Of a DNA stretch of 38,716 nucleotides, positions 32,436-38,716 are shown piece after piece. The DNA is taken from assembly GCA_017935575.1 (NCBI GenBank), contig JAGBHI010000096.1, forward strand, positions 1 through 38,716, given 5' to 3'. This DNA is from Bacteroidales bacterium. GTDB lineage: Bacteria > Bacteroidota > Bacteroidia > Bacteroidales > G3-4614. Each line of letters starts with the position of its first letter. The first letter of the stretch is position 1. The translations under genes were made by a program, and so were the position numbers. The notes under the pieces were generated by a model, which searched no databases, was not told the origin of the DNA, and was given only the letters and a program-made list of their open reading frames with translations.

Positions 32436-34340
32436 CTAAACCGCATGGGTAATATGACTTACCTCATAAATATTTTTCATTGCTCTGATATCATCTTCAA
32501 CATCTTTAAGCTCATTAATTGAATGAACATAAAATACTATTGTGCAATCAATAATTTCATCTTCAGTAGTACTCTTAATACTCTCAATGCTCAATAAGTT
32601 CTTTTGAGAAATTTCTACTATCAAGTCAAGAAGGAAACCATCTCGGTTAACAGCTTTTATAAATACGGTAACAGGGTAAACTTTGTTTGAAGCAGGTAGG
32701 CTCACATTTTCAATAATATCTCCCTGTTGAGCAGCAACCGAGATAGCAGTGGGACAGTTACATTTATGAATGGTAATGGTATTATCATTATGTCTGAAAC
32801 CTATAACCTCATCACCGGGTAGAGGTTCGCAGTTGGGGCATAAAATATACTCTGTGCCATTATCTCCAACCTTTGCTTTCTCTCTGCGTAAATATTGCTT
32901 AATATATTGAATGGCCTTATAGCTTACTACATGGTCTAACCAACCTTCTTTGGGGTGGCAAGCGGTATCTGAGCCAATTCTAACCCTATCGCCATGTTGT
33001 AGTTTTGTGAAAATTGAAGATAGTTTATCATTAATAATTGCATAATGAGCATGCTCTCCAATATTTGAGTGAATTTCGTATGCAAAATCTAAAGCAGACG
33101 AACCATTAGGCATAGTAAAAGGAGTTCCGTTGGGTGAGAAAACAACAATATCATCATTATAGAAAGTTCTTACAACGCTCTCAATGCTGAAACCGCTATC
33201 TTTACCATGGAACGAAATGTCTTTAAGAATATCGCGGAACTTGGCAATCCAACCCTCAACACCTGTCTCTCGTTCAACAAGACAACCATAGTATGAACGT
33301 TCGCGCATATTAGTTGATTGAATGTGCACCTCCATCCAACGTCCTTCGTTACCCATAAGTTTACAATGCAAACTATGGTATCCATTCTCTTTTGGTGTGT
33401 CAATATAGTTGTTTAAGCTACCGGGTTTCTCAATATAAAGGTCGGTAAGAATAGAGTAAATTCTCAAAGCCAAACGCTTCTCGGTCAATCCCATCTCCTC
33501 CCAATTATCAAAGGTAATATTAACAACCCTTATATGCTCAACCTCTTTGAACGATATGTTTTTTGCGTGCATTTTACTCCAAATAGAGTAAACTGTACGT
33601 TTGTCGCAATCAATTTGAGCGCTGATACCATTCTCTTCAAGCCTATCCTCAATGGCTCTAATCCATTTTCTTGCTGCAGAAGCATGAGCCTCGGCATAGT
33701 TATCAATCAAATTTTTAATATCTTCATACTCGTGAGGCGAGCGGTATCTTAAACTCAAGTTCTCTAATTCCGATTTAATCTTGTATAAGCCCAATCTGTT
33801 AGCAAGCGGAGCATAAAAGTAGTCGGTTTCTCCGGCAATCTTAATCTGTTTTTCAGGCTTCATTGATTTTAGCGTACGCATATTGTGCAAGCGGTCAGCC
33901 AATTTAATCAATAGGGCGCGAATATCATAATGGATTGAGTTCAACATCTGTTGAAAATTATCAACCTGTTTTGATGTCTCATACTTATCCCTTTTCTTTT
34001 TAGTAAGTACATCAACCAAGAATGCTATATCACTACCAAACCCTGCCTTAATCTCTTCAATTGTATGGTTTGTATCCTCAACAACATCGTGTAAAAGAGC
34101 TGCAATAATAGGGTTAACACCCAATTTTAACTCGTCACAAACAATTGAAGCAACAGCCAAAGGGTGTGTAATATAAGGGTCTCCTGCCTTTCTTTTTTGA
34201 TTAATATGAGCCATCTCGGCAAAGGCAAAACCTTTACGAATAAGGGCCATCTCCTCTACTGAAAATCGTTTAGCGGCATTAGCAAAGAAGTTATCTCTCT
34301 GTGCTCTTACCATATCCTTGTATTTCTCGTAGCATTCCAT
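32436..34340 (-). CDS. RelA/SpoT homologue, hydrolase intact, synthetase probably degenerate
   Basis: A 634-aa long-RSH protein controlling (p)ppGpp. The HD hydrolase (about residues 25-165) keeps the expected catalytic set: R50, H59, H84-D85, E88-D89, D149 and N153 (THPLAVASIV, HDVVED, KLADRLHNMRT). The synthetase region (about 225-370) has YSIWSKM and E336 of MEVHIQ. However, the usual R-x-K before YSI reads D-K-R, and the metal-binding Asp and the Arg of Y-D-L-x-A-x-R are replaced by His268 and Asn273 (VEHIRVVNI). TGS (395-455) and C-terminal ACT (about 560-634) domains follow. I infer a mainly hydrolytic, SpoT-like role. It is shorter than the usual 730-740 aa. A DUF2461 gene lies 43 bp upstream, on the same strand. 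Confidence 0.88.
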   Translation of the reverse strand: MECYEKYKDMVRAQRDNFFANAAKRFSVEEMALIRKGFAFAEMAHINQKRKAGDPYITHPLAVASIVCDELKLGVNPIIAALLHDVVEDTNHTIEEIKAGFGSDIAFLVDVLTKKKRDKYETSKQVDNFQQMLNSIHYDIRALLIKLADRLHNMRTLKSMKPEKQIKIAGETDYFYAPLANRLGLYKIKSELENLSLRYRSPHEYEDIKNLIDNYAEAHASAARKWIRAIEDRLEENGISAQIDCDKRTVYSIWSKMHAKNISFKEVEHIRVVNITFDNWEEMGLTEKRLALRIYSILTDLYIEKPGSLNNYIDTPKENGYHSLHCKLMGNEGRWMEVHIQSTNMRERSYYGCLVERETGVEGWIAKFRDILKDISFHGKDSGFSIESVVRTFYNDDIVVFSPNGTPFTMPNGSSALDFAYEIHSNIGEHAHYAIINDKLSSIFTKLQHGDRVRIGSDTACHPKEGWLDHVVSYKAIQYIKQYLRREKAKVGDNGTEYILCPNCEPLPGDEVIGFRHNDNTITIHKCNCPTAISVAAQQGDIIENVSLPASNKVYPVTVFIKAVNRDGFLLDLIVEISQKNLLSIESIKSTTEDEIIDCTIVFYVHSINELKDVEDDIRAMKNIYEVSHITHAV

Positions 34341-34383
34341 ATATAATAGTGTTATATTCGTGTTTTATATATTCTGTAAATAT

Positions 34384-35052
34384 TTAGAAATCTCTTTCGT
34401 CAATTAAGAAGTTAAAAAAATCGTTAAGAGGTTTGGTGTAACTGAACTCTTTGCAAACAGTATCAATCCAATCTTTCTCAAAGAAGATACTATCGGGCAG
34501 ATACTTTACAACCCCAAAATCTTTAAGCTTAAGAAGTTCGGGATATTCAAAGTCTTTATCAAAACCTAATGGAAGTTTCTTCAAAGAGTTTTCAAAGTTT
34601 AGTCCTCCAAAGCACTCAACAAAATTTTTCTCATTTATAATATCAATAAACTCTTCAATATTATCATAGATGGCACGTCTCTCTGCTTTAAGCAGAGCAG
34701 GAGAGGGGAACCACAACCCTGCACAAATCATCGATTTGCCGGGTTCAATATGGAGGTAATATCCGGCTCTGTCAAGTTTTTTGCCGAACTTTGTCATAAA
34801 CGAACCAAAATTGGTTTTATAAGGAGTTTTATCTTGTGAAAATCTCATATCCTTATAAATCCTGTAAACGCAACGCTCCATTTGCAACCCTTTTAACTCA
34901 TCGTCAAAAAGACTCATTTTTGAGAGAAGGAGTCTTATGTCGTTTTCAAAATCGGTTTTAATCCTTACAAATCTCTCTTTGTTTGCAGCAAACCACTCGC
35001 GATTATTATTATCACGCAACTCCTCTAAAAAATTAAAAGTATCACAGTTCAT
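34384..35052 (-). CDS. DUF2461 domain-containing protein
   Basis: A 222-aa soluble protein of the TIGR02453/PF09365 family, of unknown function. Marks seen: FLEELRDNNNREWFAANKERF at the N-terminus, VYRIYKDMRFSQDKTPYKTNFGSFM near residue 65, AGYYLHIEPGKSMICAGLWFPSP near 95, and a C-terminal PLGFDKDFEYPELLKLKDF. No signal or membrane segment. Its length is normal. It lies upstream of and on the same strand as the RSH gene and divergent from the OPT transporter gene. Confidence 0.92.
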   Translation of the reverse strand: MNCDTFNFLEELRDNNNREWFAANKERFVRIKTDFENDIRLLLSKMSLFDDELKGLQMERCVYRIYKDMRFSQDKTPYKTNFGSFMTKFGKKLDRAGYYLHIEPGKSMICAGLWFPSPALLKAERRAIYDNIEEFIDIINEKNFVECFGGLNFENSLKKLPLGFDKDFEYPELLKLKDFGVVKYLPDSIFFEKDWIDTVCKEFSYTKPLNDFFNFLIDERDF

Positions 35053-35208
35053 ATTTTATGTTTGCTTTAAACTATTGAAAATCTTACAAATAAATAACCT
35101 GTGTGTGCTAATGTTTTAATAAAACAAAAACTACTTACCCAAATTACAAAACATGCAGTAAAGATAAATAAAAATTGTTTTAAAAATATTCTCAATCCGA
35201 CATAATTT

Positions 35209-35239
35209 TTTGAAAATTGATTATCTTATAGTAACTTCG
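35209..35239 (+). promoter_or_regulatory. Bacteroides-type promoter of the OPT transporter gene
   Basis: TTTG (35209-35212), a 19-bp spacer, then TAACTTCG (35232-35239) matches the -33 TTTG / -7 TAnnTTTG arrangement with one mismatch in the -7 box. The start codon is 50 bases downstream, leaving an A-rich leader. Confidence 0.55.
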
Positions 35240-35288
35240 CGAAAGTTTTAACGAAAAAATAACAATAATATAAAATAGGTAAAGAAAA

Positions 35289-37265
35289 ATGGACGAAAAA
35301 TTAAAAGATTCGCTTCCTGAAAATGCTTTCAGAGAACTACAACCGGGCGAGGAGTACAAACCTGTAATGTCGCCCAACAAGAAATACCCCGAAGTAAACC
35401 TTTGGTCAGTGATGTGGGGTATATTGATGGCAATACTCTTTTCAGCAGCAGCGGCATATCTTGGACTTAAAGTAGGTCAAGTATTTGAAGCGGCAATACC
35501 CATTGCCATAATAGCTGTAGGTTTATCAAAAGCCTCAAAACGTAACAATGCATTAGGCGAGAATGTGATAATACAATCAATTGGAGCATGTTCGGGTAAT
35601 GTAGTGGCAGGAGCAATATTTACCCTACCTGCACTATATATGCTAAACCTTGATGCCTCATTCATGCAAATATTTATGAGTTCGCTTATAGGAGGTATTT
35701 TAGGAATATTGTTTTTGATACCTTTCCGTAAATATTTTGTATCAGATATGCACGGAAAATACCCTTTCCCTGAGGCAACAGCAACAACCCAGATACTTAT
35801 CTCGGGCGAGAAAAAGGGAAATCAAGCAAAGCCCCTTATTATTGCCGGATTAGTTGGAGGACTATATGACTTTATCCTATCAACATTTGGTTGGTGGAGC
35901 GAGGTTTTGACAACACGCGTATTACCATTTGGATATGTAATAGCAGAGAAAGCAAAAACCGTATTTAAAATAAATACAGGAGCGGCAGTACTCGGATTGG
36001 GATACATAGTAGGATTAAAATATTGTACAATAATATGTGCAGGCTCAATATTTGTATGGTTTATCTTAATACCCGGAATGGGATTGATATTCTCTGATAC
36101 AATGCTCTCAACAGGAGTAACCGAGGCTGTAAAAACAATTGGAGCAATGTCGCCCGAAGAGATATTCTCAAACTATGCACGATACATAGGTATCGGAGGT
36201 ATAGCAATGGCAGGATTGATAGGAATTATCAAATCGTGGGGTGTTATTAAGAGTGCCGTAACATTGGCAGGACGTGAATTGAAAGGCAAATCAACCGAAG
36301 TAGCAGTTGCAGTAAAAAGAACAGACCGCGATTTATCTATGAAGTTTATAGCAATCTCAGCAGTTATAACACTTGTTGCAATGTTCCTATTCTTCTATTT
36401 TGGAATAATCAGTAACATAATGCAGGCTGTAATAGCATTTATAGTAGTATCGGTAATAGCATTCCTATTTACAACAGTAGCTGCAAATGCCATAGCCATT
36501 GTAGGAACAAACCCCGTATCGGGAATGACACTGATGACCCTTGTAATATCGTCAGTAATATTGGTCGCTGTAGGTCTTGAGGGAGAAAAAGGAATGTTGG
36601 CAGCCCTAATCATAGGAGGAGTTGTATGTACAGCCCTATCAACTGCAGGAGGTTTTGTAACCGACCTTAAAATCGGATATTGGTTAGGTTCAACACCACG
36701 CAAACAAGAGAGTTGGAAGTTCCTTGGAACACTCGTATCTGCAATAACTGTTGGTGGAGTAATAATGATATTAAACGACACTTATGGTTGGACAGGAGAA
36801 GATGGTCTTGTAGCACCACAAGCAAACGCTATGAAAGCGGTTATTGAACCTATGATGTCGGGACAAGGAGCACCTTGGTTGCTTTACGGAATAGGAGCAG
36901 CAATAGCCTTGATACTTACATTCTTGAAAGTACCTGCATTAGCATTTGCATTAGGAATGTTTATCCCATTGGAGTTAAACACTCCCCTTGTAGTAGGAGG
37001 TTTGATAAGCTGGTATGTAAGCACTCGTAGCAAAGATAAAGAGTTGAACAAAGCACGTCAAGAGCGCGGAACACTACTTGCATCAGGATTTATAGCCGGT
37101 GGAGCATTAATGGGAGTAGTAAGTGCAGCAATGAAGTTTGGCGGATTTGAATATACATCACCCATAGGCGATACACTATCGCAAATAATAGGATTGGTTG
37201 TATATATAGCCTTGATAATATATTTAGGTTGGGATAGTATGCGTGCCAAAAAAGAGGAGGCATAA
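35289..37265 (+). CDS. OPT-family oligopeptide transporter
   Basis: A 658-aa inner-membrane transporter of the TIGR00733 group, probably importing small peptides or peptide-like/metal-chelate substrates using an ion gradient. About 15-16 hydrophobic segments span the protein. Recognisable stretches are NLWSVMWGILMAILFSAAAAYL, IQSIGACSGNVVAGAIFTLPAL, the KYPFPEATATTQILISGEK loop near residue 160, VGTNPVSGMTLMTL near 405 and YGIGAAIALILTFLKVPALAFALGMFIPLELNTPL near 540. The soluble N-terminus (first 40 residues, FRELQPGEEYKPVMSPNKKYPEVNL) is typical. Length is normal. Confidence 0.93.
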   Translation: MDEKLKDSLPENAFRELQPGEEYKPVMSPNKKYPEVNLWSVMWGILMAILFSAAAAYLGLKVGQVFEAAIPIAIIAVGLSKASKRNNALGENVIIQSIGACSGNVVAGAIFTLPALYMLNLDASFMQIFMSSLIGGILGILFLIPFRKYFVSDMHGKYPFPEATATTQILISGEKKGNQAKPLIIAGLVGGLYDFILSTFGWWSEVLTTRVLPFGYVIAEKAKTVFKINTGAAVLGLGYIVGLKYCTIICAGSIFVWFILIPGMGLIFSDTMLSTGVTEAVKTIGAMSPEEIFSNYARYIGIGGIAMAGLIGIIKSWGVIKSAVTLAGRELKGKSTEVAVAVKRTDRDLSMKFIAISAVITLVAMFLFFYFGIISNIMQAVIAFIVVSVIAFLFTTVAANAIAIVGTNPVSGMTLMTLVISSVILVAVGLEGEKGMLAALIIGGVVCTALSTAGGFVTDLKIGYWLGSTPRKQESWKFLGTLVSAITVGGVIMILNDTYGWTGEDGLVAPQANAMKAVIEPMMSGQGAPWLLYGIGAAIALILTFLKVPALAFALGMFIPLELNTPLVVGGLISWYVSTRSKDKELNKARQERGTLLASGFIAGGALMGVVSAAMKFGGFEYTSPIGDTLSQIIGLVVYIALIIYLGWDSMRAKKEEA

Positions 37266-37341
37266 ACCCTATCAACACTCAGCAGATTAAGAGGAAGAAA
37301 ATAATTTGACCTATATCAAATTTATTCTCGTATATCACTAT

Positions 37342-37349
37342 TAACTTTG
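37342..37349 (+). promoter_or_regulatory. Candidate -7 element of the acyltransferase gene
   Basis: TAACTTTG is an exact TAnnTTTG match, 26 bases before the start codon. The -33 side offers only TTTA at 17 bp, so this is a partial promoter match. It suggests the acyltransferase is not only read through from the OPT gene. Confidence 0.4.
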
Positions 37350-37375
37350 CAGTTTAAACTAAAAACAAATAAACT

Positions 37376-38548
37376 ATGCAAACAAAAATAGTAGCATCAC
37401 AAAATTTTGCAGATACCAAACCCCATTACGAACTACTTGATGGCTTACGCGGAGTAGCTGCTATAATGGTTTTAATATACCATATATTTGAAGGCTTTGC
37501 CTTTGCCGAAGGAGTAAACGGAGCTGGCGACGGAATAATTCGTACCCTCAATCATGGGCATATAGCAGTTGATTTCTTTTTTATTCTATCAGGTTTTGTG
37601 ATAAGCTATGCTTACGACGACCGTTGGCAAAAGATGACATTAGGAGCATTCTTTAAACGTCGTTTAATACGTTTGCACCCAATGATTATAATGGGAGCCA
37701 TAATAGGAGTAATAGCCTTTGCGTTTGAAGGATTTAAAACATGGACAGGCGAAACAACCCCCATAAGTTGGGTAATGTTAGCAATGCTATTGACAATGTT
37801 TATGATACCTGCCGTACCCGGAGCATCGTACGAAGTACGCGGAAACGGTGAGATGTTCCCACTTAACGGACCCTCATGGTCGTTGTTTTTTGAATATATA
37901 GGCAACATACTATATGCACTCATTATTCGTCGCTTATCAACAAAGCTACTTGCACTATTAGTCGTGGTATTGGGTGTTTTACACGCTTGGTTTTATGTAT
38001 TTGATATATCGCAATACAACTGTGTAGGAGTGGGGTGGACAATTGATGCCGTAAACTTCTGGGGCGGACTATTGCGAATGTTATTCCCATTTACCATTGG
38101 AATGTTGCTTGCACGTACATTTAAACCACGCAAAATAGGTGGAGCATTTTGGATATGCTCACTAATGCTGATTGTTATATTTGCTGTGCCTTTCATTGCA
38201 TATAAGCCCGAAAATATAAGCCTTAATGCACTATACGAAGTAGTATGTATAGCACTCATATTCCCATTTATAGTGTGGTTGGGAGCATGCGGAGGCACAA
38301 CCGATAACTATACAGGAAGAATAAACAAATTCCTTGGCGATATATCATATCCCCTCTATATAGTACACTATCCCATAATGTACGTATTCTATAAGTGGTT
38401 AATAAAAGAAGAGTACTATTCATTACAACAAACATGGGTGATTCCATTAATAGTGGTAATCTCAAGCATAGTATTAGCATACACCATACTAAAACTATAC
38501 GACGAGCCCGTTCGCCGTTGGTTATCAAAAAAACTAATGAAAAAATAG
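37376..38548 (+). CDS. Acyltransferase family 3 (OafA/WecH-like) membrane protein
   Basis: A 390-aa integral membrane O-acyltransferase of PF01757, which acetylates or otherwise acylates a cell-envelope glycan using cytoplasmic acyl-CoA. The catalytic region YELLDGLRGVAAIMVLIYHIFEG holds the key Arg25 and His36. HGHIAVDFFFILSGFVISYAYDDRW and FFKRRLIRLHPMI follow near residues 62-105. About ten transmembrane segments are visible, and the last region (GDISYPLYIVHYPIMYVF) is also diagnostic. Only the membrane domain is present; there is no C-terminal SGNH domain. A specific target is not deducible. Confidence 0.9.
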   Translation: MQTKIVASQNFADTKPHYELLDGLRGVAAIMVLIYHIFEGFAFAEGVNGAGDGIIRTLNHGHIAVDFFFILSGFVISYAYDDRWQKMTLGAFFKRRLIRLHPMIIMGAIIGVIAFAFEGFKTWTGETTPISWVMLAMLLTMFMIPAVPGASYEVRGNGEMFPLNGPSWSLFFEYIGNILYALIIRRLSTKLLALLVVVLGVLHAWFYVFDISQYNCVGVGWTIDAVNFWGGLLRMLFPFTIGMLLARTFKPRKIGGAFWICSLMLIVIFAVPFIAYKPENISLNALYEVVCIALIFPFIVWLGACGGTTDNYTGRINKFLGDISYPLYIVHYPIMYVFYKWLIKEEYYSLQQTWVIPLIVVISSIVLAYTILKLYDEPVRRWLSKKLMKK

Positions 38549-38550
38549 AT

Positions 38551-38716
38551 TAGTTGTTAGTTAACGAGCATTCGCTCGTTGAATCTGCTCACGCTCGGCA
38601 AAGTTTAAGTAAACTTATTTTACCCTCGCTTACTCGCAGATTAGTTAGTTGTTGGTTGCAACTTCGTTTCTCTTTAATACGACTAATTAGACCAATTGGG
38701 CTAATAGGTCTAATAC
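38551..38716. repeat. Composite intergenic repeat with nested hairpins and GACTAAT array
   Basis: The block starts with TTAGTTGTTAGTT, then a hairpin AACGAGC/GCTCGTT with a four-base loop. An outer arm pair AATCTGC...GCAGATT encloses a second hairpin AAGTTTA/TAAACTT. TTAGTTAGTTGTTGGTTG follows, and the window ends in the GACTAAT array (38681-38716: GACTAATTAG, CCAATTGG, GGTCTAAT). These are the same two repeat families as in the left part. No gene is visible. Confidence 0.8.

Noticed and set aside
36395..36781. 128-aa ORF antisense to the OPT transporter gene
   Set aside because: It is fully inside a strong membrane-protein gene and has the composition expected of its complementary frame.

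Overview
The window is a strongly AT-rich bacterial chromosome segment, most likely from a Bacteroidales (Bacteroidota) species. Evidence: a succinate-to-propionate Na+-pumping methylmalonyl-CoA decarboxylase operon in the typical Bacteroidales order, a GEVED-domain protein with a type IX secretion (Por) C-terminal tail, secreted GH29 fucosidases, TAnnTTTG-type -7 promoter elements, and four-helix-bundle (S23/Avd-like) ORFs embedded in a polysaccharide locus. No rRNA, tRNA, CRISPR array or complete transposase was seen.

Region 1 (about 1-17300, all genes on the minus strand, so transcription runs right to left) is a surface-polysaccharide (O-antigen or capsule type) locus. In transcription order it holds a DegT-type sugar aminotransferase, a Wzx-type flippase, an FeS/FrhB-like protein and a polysaccharide pyruvyl transferase (joined by ATGA overlaps), a hexapeptide acetyltransferase broken in a (GT)6 tract, a SAT-like acetyltransferase, a GT2, a GT4, the UDP-GlcNAc 2-epimerase WecB, two more glycosyltransferases, another hexapeptide acetyltransferase, a Wzy/WaaL-like polymerase, and two more GT4 enzymes. 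The left third of this locus is studded with short intergenic repeats (a 9-bp-period GACTAAT array and a GTTAGTTGTTAG element). These bracket two four-helix-bundle ORFs and suggest small mobile cassettes. The locus continues beyond the left edge.

Region 2 (17298-18575) has a META-domain lipoprotein, a 94-aa conserved-looking unknown and a GtrA-family membrane protein. Region 3 (18717-23291, minus) is an operon mce-mmdA-oadG-like-BCCP-beta, closed by a clear terminator. It converts (R)/(S)-methylmalonyl-CoA and decarboxylates it to propionyl-CoA while exporting Na+. Region 4 is dnaK on the plus strand, with a sigma-54-like promoter candidate and a strong terminator.

Region 5 (25654-32215, minus) has two secreted GH29 alpha-L-fucosidases around a 1198-aa GEVED/T9SS protein, which points to fucosylated-glycan use. 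Region 6 is an RSH-family (p)ppGpp enzyme with an intact hydrolase but an apparently degenerate synthetase, a DUF2461 protein, and on the plus strand an OPT-family transporter and an OafA-like acyltransferase. The right edge is again a repeat region of the same families as the left part.

The most interesting signals are: the repeat-bracketed four-helix-bundle cassettes, including a gene whose own 3' end is the repeat and a detached copy of that 3' end; the slippable (GT)6 tract splitting an O-acetyltransferase; the hydrolase-only-looking RSH; and the dnaK upstream region.
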